A stretch of 64,000 nt of DNA, taken from the NCBI GenBank assembly GCA_964019165.1, contig OZ025271.1, positions 15,966,459 to 16,030,458 of the forward strand, given 5' to 3'. The position numbers and the translations under genes were made by a program. The stretch comes from Mastigias papua (taxonomy: Eukaryota > Cnidaria > Scyphozoa > Rhizostomeae > Mastigiidae). The notes beneath the pieces are model-generated. The model had not been told where the DNA came from and ran no database searches. It was given only the letters and a program-made list of their open reading frames with translations. Within the stretch, counting starts at the first letter, position 1. Each line of letters begins with the position of its first letter. Positions 1-10,370 of the stretch are shown in pieces.

Positions 1-53
1 ATTGAGCTCTTGAATGATTTATTGATACTTTAATCTTCTCACTCATTAGTTTA

Positions 54-172
54 TGCATTCCTTTATTCATTCATTCATTTATTCATCCTTTCATCCATTC
101 CTTCATTCAGTCATTCATTTATTCATTCATTCATTCATTCATTCATTCATTCATCCATTCATTCATGCATTA
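54..172. repeat. (ATTC)n microsatellite
   Basis: An imperfect run of ATTC/ATTT tetranucleotides fills most of the intron sequence just before the first aminopeptidase exon. It ends about 35 bases before the acceptor AG. Confidence 0.9.
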
Positions 173-208
173 AATTTATTGTTTTATGGCTTCCCTCTCT
201 TCACTCAG

Positions 209-520
209 GATTCGTGCGCAGCTTAAGACATTGATCTACCACACTGGTGTGGAAAATGGGGGCGCAAAGGAATGGGATTTCGTCTTTGACAAATTCAAAC
301 AAGAGAAAAACCCAACAGAGAAGGGGAAGCTGCAGTATGCCTTGAGTGCCACACAAAAAACGTGGATCTTGAGGAAGTGGTTGGGATACAGCCTCGATTC
401 AAGCGTTATTCGTACCCAAGACACAGTATACGTCATAACAGATGTATCTGAAGGTAATCCTGTTGGGAAATACGTGGCATGGGATTTTGCGCGAGCCAAC
501 TGGGTGAAGTGTATGGAAAT
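209..520 (+). CDS. M1-family aminopeptidase, antepenultimate coding exon (ERAP1-like C-terminal domain)
   Basis: This internal exon encodes part of the helical ERAP1-like C-terminal domain of an M1 (gluzincin) zinc aminopeptidase, of the aminopeptidase N/ERAP/LNPEP type. These enzymes remove N-terminal residues from peptides and are usually type II membrane ectoenzymes. The peptide contains family landmarks: an YHTGVENGG-like helix turn, KEWDFVFDKFKQE, the pattern LQYALSATQKTWIL, and the closing AWDFARANW. It starts after a pyrimidine-rich acceptor ending TCACTCAG, with one base completing a split codon. It ends with two bases of a split codon before the donor GTAAGT. The catalytic HEXXH and GAMEN motifs would lie upstream of the window. 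An ATG at 186 lies in intron sequence and is not a start. Family assignment is firm; which paralogue is not determinable from this end. Confidence 0.9.
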
Positions 521-550
521 GTAAGTGTGAATGTTTTCTCATATGGCTCT

Positions 551-584
551 TTCAATTCAATTCAATTCAATTCAATTCAATTCA
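551..584. repeat. (TTCAA)n microsatellite
   Basis: Seven near-perfect copies of the pentanucleotide TTCAA lie 30 bases after the exon donor. Confidence 0.9.
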
Positions 585-1306
585 TGTTAAATACTGAATT
601 GGTTCCTATATTAGTATGGCCTTGCCACACTTTTGGTTTCTAGAAAACGAGAATGTATCCTAGGAAATTTGAGAGCGTAGTCAATTGTCGATGAAGTTTT
701 TTGTCCTACTCGCTCACTAATTCTTATGGCATCTTTCTGTGACTCTTCATGGTATACCAGAAAGAGCGTGACATTACATGGAAGGAAGGTAGAAACCTGC
801 AATTTTGCAGAGTCACAGGGCGTGCCACCCAAGCACGTCGCGAAAACCCTATGGTTGGGTGTGTGTAGCCTTCCATTCTTCGAGGAGTACCAGATTTTAA
901 CGATGTAATCACCTAATTTTACCCTAATCTTCCCACACACACAAAAGTTAGGGATGTGAAACCCCACACCACCCCACGGTCGCTATATCCCTGGTGTTAC
1001 CCATAAATACATGTAGTGTGCACCTAAAGTTTACTAGAGCAATGCATGGTCTTGGAATTTTTCCTTGAAATAGGCACTGCGCTGAGAAAATAGGGAGCCA
1101 TTAGAATTGAAGCCGCGAAAAAACACTGAGTCTGAGTTTAGTTATGCAATCTTTGATTGTATAGTTTGACTGAAGAGCTGTTTTCTGTTTTCTTATTTAA
1201 GTTTTAACTTGTCCTATTTATGTATTCAAATTTTTCTGAATTTATCGTTAGAGCGTAATTGTAATTAGGTTTTTAGGATTTTTTAATCGTATTTTTGTAT
1301 TTAAAC

Positions 1307-1380
1307 GGAGGGCCCCTTGAAAACCAGCTACGGCTGAAGGGATACCTTCCCTAAACATTTTAATAATAATAATAATAATG
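1307..1380 (+). mobile_element. Non-LTR retrotransposon or SINE 3' tail, copy 1
   Basis: The sequence CCCTTGAAAACCAGC-TACG-GCTGAAGGG can fold into a nested hairpin. It is followed by a short spacer and an (AAT)n tract of six repeats. A second copy with the same order of parts (CCCC-TGAAAA-CAGCTACG-CTGAAGGG, then (ATT)n) is at 49813-49880. A conserved hairpin followed by a microsatellite tail is typical of 3' ends recognised by non-LTR reverse transcriptases. No body of the element is visible upstream, so this is a short 5'-truncated insertion. Confidence 0.55.
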
Positions 1381-1554
1381 AAAACTCTAAATAATAATTT
1401 TTTTTTTTTAAACTTCATCACATATATTTAAATCTACAAATACAAATCTCACTAACAGGTAATCTGTATTTGGCTGGCTTAAAATGCTACAATAATAGGT
1501 AATAGAAAAAAAAATGAATTGGAAAATTGGAAAAACAAACAAACAAAGAAAAAC

Positions 1555-1572
1555 AAAAAAAAAAAAAAAAAA
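1555..1572. repeat. Poly(A) tract
   Basis: An uninterrupted run of about 18 A lies on the plus strand 10 bases beyond the stop codon of the antisense retrotransposon fragment. Read in that element's direction it is poly(T), so it is not its poly(A) tail. Confidence 0.8.
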
Positions 1573-1582
1573 CAACGAAAAT

Positions 1583-2228
1583 TTAATAGGTAAGGAGGTC
1601 CGGATCACACCATGGTTTGTTTCTCATGCAAAAGATGTAGTATGTTGTGCGTATGACTATGGTTGACAACTTAGAAATGATAAAGTTGAGATGGTGAGTG
1701 TCGATACCACTGTCATTACACATTTTAAGAAACGAATTTGATGAAGTACCAAATATCCCAAGGCAGCTAATGCAGAGGTTTACGAATTTTATTTCCTTAT
1801 AATCAGTGGCAAGATCAGATAGAAGGGGACGATATTTGAGTTCTTTTCGATGAGCATTATTGTTTAAATTAGTTTCGAAGCCCACAGTTAATTCTATGAT
1901 GTACAGGATATTGTCAGCTGTTGACAGAAGAATGTCAGGGCGAAGACTATTGCCAGTAACGATGCAGGGAGAAAGGTAGCCAGGGAGGTCGACATATAGT
2001 TTTGCATGTTGTATGGACTGAAGCGTTTCAGCGAGAAATTTTAAAGCAGAGTTATGTCTCCATGTGAAACGCCCTTCAGTTAGGTACGTGTTGCAACCAG
2101 CAACAATATGAAGGAGTGACTCAGGCTGAAGGCAAAAAGAACAATCAGACGTAGCTGAAAGGTTCCATAGAGAGAGGTTCTTTCTAGTAGCCAGCGTGTT
2201 GTTTAGATACTTGATGGTAAAATTGAAG

Positions 2229-2231
<3 letters not shown>
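1583..2231 (-). pseudogene. C-terminal fragment of an RLE-type non-LTR retrotransposon polyprotein
   Basis: Reading the minus strand from about 2231 to the TAA at 1583-1585 gives about 215 codons with no stop. Two features identify it. The first is a zinc-knuckle-like cluster C-x2-C-x7-H-x4-C (CSFC...LLH...C) at about 2135-2085. The second, further on, is RPD followed after 11 residues by E in ILYIIELT, the PD-(D/E)XK arrangement of the restriction-like endonuclease. That order (CCHC then endonuclease at the extreme C terminus) is known from R2, NeSL, Hero and R4 clade elements. The reverse transcriptase domain is absent, since the frame runs into an (ATA)n tract, so this is a 5'-truncated relic inside an aminopeptidase intron and antisense to it. 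The clade is not resolved. Confidence 0.7.
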
Positions 2232-2263
<32 letters not shown>

Positions 2264-2270
2264 GTAATAA
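2231..2270. repeat. (ATA)n microsatellite
   Basis: Twelve or so AAT/ATA repeats abut the 5' truncation point of the antisense retrotransposon fragment. Confidence 0.9.
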
Positions 2271-3127
2271 AAATCTTATGCATGCCCTTTGTTTGGAAAG
2301 CGCAGCATTATGATAAACTTTAGAACTAGAACGACGAAAAAAGATTCATGATGATTTAGTAACTCTTCAATATATTATGCCACATCCATTAATGAATAAG
2401 CCAGTAGCTTTTTTGACATAAACATTGCGGATCCAGTCCAGGATCCATCATCTGTATGAAATTATTAGCTAGTACCATACCGAAGTACTTTTGGGTTGAA
2501 GGTGTAGCCAAAGAAATGTACTGACAGGTTTCAGCATGGCATCCGTATTACCCACAAGCTATGACCATTGTGCCAGCTGTTACCAACAAGATAAAAATTT
2601 CGGACAAAAGGTGTGGCAGTCCTTTCCCCAGCCTGTAGGGTACCTCACAAATTGTTCTTAGCCTTTCCCAGGGCTGTTGAGGCCCTGAAATCTCATGGAA
2701 ATCTACATAAAGAGTAATATTGCATCTGATGTAAGTTGAACTTTACTTATCTTGTTGTACAATTGTTGTACACTTTTTGAATAATAAGCACAATATGTAG
2801 TTAGGACCCGATGACTCAGTGTTTTTCCCGCTGTATGTGGAGCAAACAAAGTACGTTGAAGTTTTTCAAATTCTTTAAATTTCAATTTCTATTAATTAAG
2901 AATATTGCATCTGCACGCACGTTGTTTTATAGGAATCGAATTTGTAAGAAACTGTAGACTCGGAAATGAGGCAAAATAAAGGAACCGTCAAGAATCACAA
3001 GCTTAGTGTCAACTTCCAAAAGTAAATTTGAAAGGACTTATTTATTTGGAAAATTATTTATTTGTATGAAGCTAAAATTTAAGCTCGTGGAAACATACGC
3101 CTTATTTCTGACAGTTCTCTTAGTATA

Positions 3128-3483
3128 CAGTAAATCCCCGCATATAAGAATCTTCAAGAATAAGAGCCAACAGCCTGTTTTTCCTGATTTATGCATCTTT
3201 TAAATAAGAACCTTTTCCAGCCTGAAAAAATAACAGGTTCTTATTGCAAAATAACAAAGTTCATTTTTGATATTTAGACTGGAAGACTGGAATTAGAGAT
3301 GAGAAAGTTTCCCAAGTTCAATTGGAATGGTTGAATTTTTTTGTTGGTGCCTTCCACAAGGTTTAAAATGAACCTTCATATAAGAACCTTTATACCCTGA
3401 TTGTCATCTAAGCACCATTTAAATAAGAACCCAATTCACCCTGAACCTCAAAAATTTAGGTTCTTATATGCGGGGATTTACTG
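3128..3483. mobile_element. TA-flanked MITE with 23-bp terminal inverted repeats
   Basis: The left end CAGTAAATCCCCGCATA... (3128-3150) is matched exactly by its reverse complement at 3461-3483. The flanking dinucleotides are TA on both sides (3126-3127 and 3484-3485). Ends starting CAGT plus TA duplication are characteristic of the Tc1/mariner/pogo superfamily. There is no transposase, so this is a 356-bp non-autonomous element. The interior carries several further copies, in both orientations, of the subterminal word ATAAGAACC (near 3162, 3205, 3236, 3380, 3422), a pattern often seen where transposase binds repeatedly. Confidence 0.8.
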
Positions 3484-3678
3484 TACACCGTGACAGTTGT
3501 ATACGAAGTTCATGAAGTCAATTGAAGCACGTAATTCCCGATTCGTCTTCGTGAACTGTTTCGAGACGTATTTGAATAATCTAAGAAGCATATATGGCTG
3601 GATTACTTAAAATTTGCTGGCAGTTCTTGATATGACATTGGCTGTTCGTTTCACTGACTACAATATGCTCCTTCGTAG

Positions 3679-3760
3679 AATGACTGCAAATAATTTTCAT
3701 GTCACAAGAATGACTCTAGGGATAACTGCGCAGTTCACAACTGAATTCGAGCTGGACCAG
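3679..3760 (+). CDS. M1-family aminopeptidase, penultimate coding exon
   Basis: An 82-base exon. The acceptor is GCTCCTTCGTAG; one base completes the split codon left by the previous exon, then 27 codons run to the donor GTTAGT. The peptide ends GITAQFTTEFELDQ, matching the family's conserved stretch (T-x-F-S/T-T-E-F/Y-E/D-L-Q-Q in aminopeptidase N). It aligns directly after the AWDFARANW region of the previous exon with a short turn between. Phase agrees on both sides, which supports the join. The exon is too short for ordinary open-frame listings and was found by this match. Confidence 0.88.
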
Positions 3761-3934
3761 GTTAGTAGGTCCTTCATATGATTGACACTCACGTCTATTT
3801 TGATGCCCAATCTCCATCCTTTTGCTACGAAAGCTTGCGTAATTGCAACCTAGTCCCTGTCTTTGCTTGCATTTTTAACTGGCTGTAAAGCACATTGAAG
3901 GCTACGTTACAATGCATATGCACATGTCCGCCTC

Positions 3935-4125
3935 TTTTCCACTTCCTTTTAGCAGTTGCTTAACCCCCCTCCCCCACCTCTCGTTTTTTCTCCATCATCC
4001 CATTTCTTTCTTCTGTCCTTTTTCTTTCTTCCTTCTGTTCTCCCCATTTTATCCCTCTTCCCTCTTTCTGCCTCTTCCCCCAATTTCCTCCCTACATCCT
4101 CCCTTTCTTCCTCATTTCAGTCCCT
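3935..4125 (+). other. Polypyrimidine-rich tract in the last aminopeptidase intron
   Basis: About 190 bases of almost pure C/T lie on the plus strand, ending some 55 bases before the final acceptor. Its length far exceeds a normal polypyrimidine tract. It is probably a degenerate simple repeat and could form triplex or H-DNA structures, which is inference. Confidence 0.75.
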
Positions 4126-4182
4126 ATTGAATTAAACTTTATGCCAGCCTTCCCTTGACCTATACAACTGACTCACATCTAG

Positions 4183-4332
4183 GTACGAGAGTTTTGGAAA
4201 AAGTATCCGAATGCTGGGGCTGGCGCAAGGGCCCGCATTCAAGGAATGGAACGAATTCAAGCAAGCATCGACTGGGCCAAGAATTATGCAGGCGATGTGG
4301 AGGAGTGGCTGAAATCTGAGGTGAAAGGTTAA
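4183..4332 (+). CDS. M1-family aminopeptidase, terminal coding exon and stop
   Basis: The acceptor ACATCTAG is followed in phase 0 by 49 codons and TAA at 4330-4332. The peptide (REFWKKYPNAGAGARA, then RIQASIDWAKNYAGDVEEWL) matches the last helices of the ERAP1-like domain. There the family has a pattern such as V-x-x-F and a repeated R-x-x-x-Q-x-x-E-x-x-x-x-N-x-x-W before E-x-W-L. The order, phase and similarity of the three exons make this the C terminus of the same protein. No strong polyadenylation site is evident; an AATAAA at 4713-4718 is a candidate. Confidence 0.9.
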   Translation, partial: VREFWKKYPNAGAGARARIQGMERIQASIDWAKNYAGDVEEWLKSEVKG

Positions 4333-5149
4333 CATCAAAGGTGACCTTACTTTGAATGAAACTTCTCTAACATGAGAAGGTATGTTTTATTTTCTTCGTT
4401 TAATTTCATGTTGATTTTTCTACTAATTTGGTTGATTTGATTCCATTGCATGTGGTTTTGTATAAGAAACATGTCAAATAGCGAACTAATGCTACAAAAG
4501 CCAATACACGTTATTTTTTATATGAGAAACAGACTTCCTCCCTTCAGCCAGGATGTTTCTTATTATTTTGTCAAATCCGACCTTAAATGTATCTCAAGTG
4601 TTTCTTATACTTCTTGAAATTTCCTGTAGCAAGAAAGCTACTGTTAGACAACAAATATAATGTTTTGTTAAGAACCTTTAAGGGATTGATGTTGTTTGTA
4701 TTTTTCCAGTTTAATAAAAGTGTCGCAAAAACAGATTTTTCGAGTTTACTTTTGGAACTCTGCCCGCCTGTACTATTTCTTAATTTTTGTCTTATTTGAG
4801 CCTCATGTTTCTTATATACTTGTTTATTATAAAAATTTTGGCATATAAACTTTCGATGTAACGCCTTCCCTAGAGGCACAAGATTCAAGTAGTGAGATTT
4901 CTCCTTGCGATATGCCATTTTTGGTCCAAATCATCAATACTGCAAGATTATTATCTTTTGTCACCCCACAGTAAATCAAGAAACCTTTAGCAACCTTTTA
5001 GATTATGACTGCCCGAGAATTTAAGAAACTTTTAGATCAGCATTTCGAGAAATGTCTAGTATGTAGTGTAATCAAACCTACACTATCTGTAACCTTGCTT
5101 TCTACCATACATTACTTCTTCACCACATTCCTTCCTCTCCCCCTCCTTA
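4333..5149. other. Intergenic segment between the aminopeptidase and the satellite
   Basis: About 0.8 kb that presumably includes the aminopeptidase 3' UTR. Apart from the dispersed repeat at 4519-4819, nothing is recognised. The transition into the array is short: recognisable monomer sequence begins at about 5150. Confidence 0.6.
4519..4819. repeat. Dispersed repeat, copy A
   Basis: This segment and 60491-60810 share a series of matching blocks in the same order: TTCAGCC-GGATG-TTCTTA at the start; CTTGAAATTTCC; TTGAT...TTTTTCCAGT; GTTTACTTT; and GAGCCTC-TGTTT...TATATAC at the end. The ends form short inverted repeats (TATATGAGAAACA versus TGTTTCTTATATA), which suggests a MITE. Identity is moderate, so these are old copies. 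Confidence 0.55.
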
Positions 5150-5259
5150 CTTCTTGGACACAAATGTCTCATTTTCATTACTTTTCAATTTATAATAAAC
5201 CACATGACTTTCACATTCACTCACCTTCGCGACGCATACCAAGGTTATAGCCTTACTTT
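5150..5259 (+). repeat. Left-edge hybrid monomer of the 107-bp satellite
   Basis: The first recognisable unit has a normal but slightly diverged left half (TTGGACACAAATGTCTCATT in place of the usual palindrome region). It then carries a foreign 52-base right half at 5189-5240, beginning TTTATAATAAACCACATG and ending TCGCGACGCATACC, instead of the usual GTGCAGTC...CGGCAAAATACC. The same 52-base half recurs three times inside the array. Confidence 0.8.
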
Positions 5260-7182
5260 TTGGCCAAAAATGACTCCTTTTCATCACTTTTCAATGTGCA
5301 GTCAAAATCAATCAATGTCAATTTTGGTCATTTTTCGGCAAAATACCAAGGTTATAGCCTTACTTTTTGGCCAAAAATGGCTCATTTTCATCACTTTTCA
5401 ATGTGCAGTCAAAATCAATCAATGTCAATTTTGGTCATTTTTCTGCAAAATACCAAGGTTATAGCCTTAATTTTTGGCCAACAATGGCTCAAATTCATCA
5501 CTTTTCAATGTGCAGTCAAAATCAATCAATGTCAATTTTGTCATTTCTCGGCAAAATACCAAGGTTATAGCCTTACTTTTTGGCCAAACATGGCTCATTT
5601 TCATCACTTTTCACTGTGCAGTCAAAATCAATCAATGTCAATTTTGGTCATTTTTCACCACAATACCAAGGTTATAGCCTTACTTTTTGGCCAAATATGG
5701 CTCATTTTCATCACTTTTCAATGTGCAGTCAAAATCAATCAATGTCAATTTTGGTCATTTTTCGGCAAAATACCAAGGTTATAGCCTTACTCCTTGGCCA
5801 ACAATGGCTCCTTTTCATCACTTTTCAATGTGCAGTCAAAATCAATCAATGTCAATTTTGGTCATTTTTCGGCAAAATACCAAGGTTATAGCCTTAATTT
5901 TTGGCCAAAACAGGGCACAATTTCATCACTTTTCAATGTGCAGTCAAAATCAATCAATGTCAATTTAGTCATATCTCGGCAAAATACAAAGGTTATAGCC
6001 TTACTTTTTCGCCAACCATGGCTCATTTTCATCACTTTTCACTGTGCAGTCAAAATCAATCAATGTCAATTTTGGTCATTTTTCACCAAAATACCAAGGT
6101 TATAGCCTTACTTTTTGGCCAAAAATGGCTCATTTTCATCACTTTTCAATGTGCAGTCAAATTCAATCAATGTCAATTTTGGTCATTTTTCTGCAAAATA
6201 CCAAGGTTATAGCCTTAATTTTTGGCCAACAATGGCTCAATTTCATCACTTTTCAATGTGCAGTCAAAATCAATCAATGTCAATTTTGTCATTTCTCGGC
6301 AAAATACCAAGGTTATAGCCTTACTTTTTGGCCAAACATGGCTCATTTTCATCACTTTTCACTGTGCAGTCAAAATCAATCAATGTCAATTTTGATCATG
6401 TTTCACCACAATACCAAGGTAATAGCCTTGCTTTTTGGCCAAAAATGGCTCATTTTCATCACTTTTCAATGTGCAGTCAAAATCAATCAATGTCAATTTT
6501 GGTCATTTTTCGGCAAAATACCAAGGTTATAGCCTTAATTTTTGGCCAACAATGGCTCACATTCATCACTTTTCAATGTGCAGTCAAAATCAATCAATGT
6601 CAATTTTGTCATTTCTCGGCAAAATACCAAGGTTATAGCCTTACTTTTTGGCCAAACATGGCTCATTTTCATCACTTTTCACTGTGCAGTCAAAATCAAT
6701 CAATGTCAATTTTGGTCATTTTTCACCACAATACCAAGGTTATAGCCTTACTTTTTGGCCAAATATGGCTCATTTTCATCACTTTTCAATGTGCAGTCAA
6801 AATCAATCAATGTCAATTTTGGTCATTTTTCTGCAAAATACCAAGGTTATAGCCTTAATTTTTGGCCAACAATGGCTCAATTTCATCACTTTTCACTGTG
6901 CAGTCAAAATCAATCAATGTCACTTTTGGTCATTTTTCGGCAAAATACCAAGGTTATAGCCTTACTTTTTGGCCAAAAATGGCTCATTTTCATCACTTTT
7001 CAATGTGCAGTCAAAATCAATCAATGTCAATTTTGGTCATTTTTCACCACAATACCAAGGTTATAGCCTTACTTTTTGGCCAAATATGGCTCATTTTCAT
7101 CACTTTTCAATGTGCAGTCAAATTCAATCAATGTCAATTTTGGTCATTTTTCGGCAACATACCAAGGTTATAGCCTTACTTT

Positions 7183-9322
7183 TTGGCCAAAATTGGCTCA
7201 TTTTCATCACTTTTCAATGTGCAGTCAAAATCAATCAATGTCAATTTTGGTCATTTCTCGGCAAAATACCAAGGTTATAGCCTTACTTTTTGGCCAAACA
7301 TGGCTCATTTTCATCACTTTTCACTGTGCAGTCAAAATCAATCAATGTCAATTTTGGTCATGTTTCACCACAATACCAAGGTTATAGCCTTGCTTTTTGG
7401 CCAAAAATGGCTCATTTTCATCACTTTTCAATGTGCAGTCAAAATCAATCAATGTCAATTTTGGTCATTTTTCTGCAAAATACCAAGGTTATAGCCTTAA
7501 TTTTTGGCCAACAATGGCTCAAATTCATCACTTTTCAATGTGCAGTCAAAATCAATCAATGTCAATTTTGGTCATTTTTCGGCAAAATACCAAGGTTATA
7601 GCCTTACTTTTTGGCCAAACATGGCTCATTTTCATCACTTTTCACTGTGCAGTCAAAATCAATCAATGTCAATTTTGGTCATTTTTCACCACAATACCAA
7701 GGTTATAGCCTTACTTTTTGGCCAAATATGGCTCATTTTCATCACTTTTCAATGTGCAGTCAAAATCAATCAATGTCAATTTTGGTCATTTTTCGGCAAA
7801 ATACCAAGGTTATAGCCTTACTTTTTGGCCAAATATGGCTCATTTTCATCACTTTTCAATGTGCAGTCAAAATCAATCAATGTCAATTTTGGTCATGTTT
7901 CACCACAATACCAAGGTTATAGCCTTACTTTTTGGCCAAATATGGCTCATTTTCATCACTTTTCAATGTGCAGTCAAAATCAATCAATGTCAATTTTGGT
8001 CATTTTTCACCACAATACCAAGGTTATAGCCTTACTTTTTGGCCAAATATGGCTCATTTTCATCACTTTTCAATGTGCAGTCAAATTCAATCAATGTCAA
8101 TTTTGGTCATTTTTCGGCAAAATACCAAGGTTATAGCCTTACTTTTTGGCCAAATATGGCTCATTTTCATCACTTTTCAATGTGCAGTCAAAATCAATCA
8201 ATGTCACTTTTGGTCATTTTTCGGCAAAATACCAAGGTTATAGCCTTACTTTTTGGCCAAAATTGGCTCATTTTCATCACTTTTCAATGTGCAGTCAAAA
8301 TCAATCAATGTCAATTTTGGTCATTTCTCGGCAAAATACCAAGGTTATAGCCTTACTTTTTGGCCAAACATGGCTCATTTTCATCACTTTTCACTGTGCA
8401 GTCAAAATCAATCAATGTCAATTTTGGTCATGTTTCACCACAATACCAAGGTTATAGCCTTGCTTTTTGGCCAAAAATGGCTCATTTTCATCACTTTTCA
8501 ATGTGCAGTCAAAATCAATCAATGTCAATTTTGGTCATTTTTCTGCAAAATACCAAGGTTATAGCCTTAATTTTTGGCCAACAATGGCTCAAATTCATCA
8601 CTTTTCAATGTGCAGTCAAAATCAATCAATGTCAATTTTGGTCATTTTTCGGCAAAATACCAAGGTTATAGCCTTACTTTTTGGCCAAACATGGCTCATT
8701 TTCATCACTTTTCACTGTGCAGTCAAAATCAATCAATGTCAATTTTGGTCATTTTTCACCACAATACCAAGGTTATAGCCTTACTTTTTGGCCAAATATG
8801 GCTCATTTTCATCACTTTTCAATGTGCAGTCAAAATCAATCAATGTCAATTTTGGTCATTTTTCGGCAAAATACCAAGGTTATAGCCTTACTTTTTGGCC
8901 AAATATGGCTCATTTTCATCACTTTTCAATGTGCAGTCAAAATCAATCAATGTCAATTTTGGTCATGTTTCACCACAATACCAAGGTTATAGCCTTACTT
9001 TTTGGCCAAATATGGCTCATTTTCATCACTTTTCAATGTGCAGTCAAAATCAATCAATGTCAATTTTGGTCATTTTTCACCACAATACCAAGGTTATAGC
9101 CTTACTTTTTGGCCAAATATGGCTCATTTTCATCACTTTTCAATGTGCAGTCAAATTCAATCAATGTCAATTTTGGTCATTTTTCGGCAAAATACCAAGG
9201 TTATAGCCTTACTTTTTGGCCAAATATGGCTCATTTTCATCACTTTTCAATGTGCAGTCAAAATCAATCAATGTCACTTTTGGTCATTTTTCGGCAAAAT
9301 ACCAAGGTTATAGCCTTACTTT
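7183..9322 (+). repeat. Higher-order duplication: two 10-monomer blocks (1070 bp)
   Basis: The order of variant monomers from 7183 to 8252 is reproduced from 8253 to 9322, including the AAATTG unit at the start, the GTTTCACCACAA tails and the CACTTTTGG variant at the end. This indicates a recent tandem duplication of ten units. Confidence 0.8.
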
Positions 9323-9357
9323 TTGGCCAAAAATGGCTCATTTTCATCACTTTTCAC

Positions 9358-9409
9358 TTTATAATAAACCACATGACTTTCACATTCACTCACCTTCGCG
9401 ACGCATACC
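9358..9409 (+). repeat. Foreign 52-bp half-unit, internal copy 1
   Basis: This is nearly identical to the left-edge half-unit at 5189-5240 (TTTATAATAAACC...CGCGACGCATACC), inside a 106-bp unit flanked by normal monomers. Confidence 0.95.
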
Positions 9410-10318
9410 AAGGTTATAGCCTTACTTTTTGGCCAAAAATGGCTCCTTTTCATCACTTTTCAATGTGCAGTCAAAATCAATCAATGTCAATTTTGGTCAT
9501 TTTTCGGCAAAATACCAAGGTTATAGCCTTACTTTTTAGCCAAAAATGGCTCATTTTCATCACTTTTCAATGTGCAGTCACAATCAATCAATGTCAATTT
9601 TGGTCATTTTTCGGCAAAATACCAAGGTTATAGCGTTACTTTTTGGCCAAAAATGGCTCATTTTCATCACTTTTCAATGTGCAGTCAAAATCAATCAATG
9701 TCAATTTTGGTCATTTTTCTGCAAAATACCAAGGTTATAGCCTTAATTTTTGGCCAACAATGGCTCAAATTCATCACTTTTCAATGTGCAGTCAACATCA
9801 ATCAATGTCAATTTTGTCATTTCTCGGCAAAATACCAAGGTTATAGCCTTACTTTTTGGCCAAACATGGCTCATTTTCATCACTTTTCACTGTGCAGTCA
9901 AAATCAATCAATGTCAATTTTGGTCATTTTTCACCACAATACCAAGGTTATAGCCTTACTTTTTGGCCAAAAATGGCTCATTTTCATCACTTTTCAATGT
10001 GCAGTCAAAATCAATCAATGTCAATTTTGGTCATTTTTCACCACAATACCAAGGTTATAGCCTTACTTTTTGGCCAAATATGGCTCATTTTCATCACTTT
10101 TCAATGTGCAGTCAAATTCAATCAATGTCAATTTTGGTCATTTTTCGGCAAAATACCAAGGTTATAGCCTTACTTTTTGGCCAAATATGGCTCATTTTCA
10201 TCACTTTTCAATGTGCAGTCAAAATCAATCAATGTCACTTTTGGTCATTTTTCGGCAAAATACCAAGGTTATAGCCTTACTTTTTGGCCAAAAATGGCTC
10301 ATTTTCATCACTTTTCAA

Positions 10319-10370
10319 TTTATAATAAACCACATGACTTTCACATTCACTCACCTTCGCGACGCATACC
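10319..10370 (+). repeat. Foreign 52-bp half-unit, internal copy 2
   Basis: Same 52 bases as at 5189-5240, 961 bases after copy 1. Confidence 0.95.

Larger units (their letters stand above)
521..3678 (+). other. Aminopeptidase intron
   Basis: A 3.16-kb intron bounded by GTAAGT at 521 and an acceptor ending TTCGTAG at 3678. It holds a (TTCAA)n run, a LINE-type 3' tail, an antisense non-LTR retrotransposon fragment, an (ATA)n run and a MITE, each listed separately. I see nothing gene-like in 586-1306 or 2271-3127. Confidence 0.85.

Noticed and set aside
4713..4718. AATAAA as the aminopeptidase polyadenylation signal
   Set aside because: It is plausible by position, 380 bases after the stop, but it lies in an AT-rich dispersed repeat with no supporting downstream element; noted only as a candidate.
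4583..4918. Minus-strand 111-codon frame downstream of the aminopeptidase
   Set aside because: It overlaps the dispersed repeat shared with 60491-60810 and shows no conserved motif.
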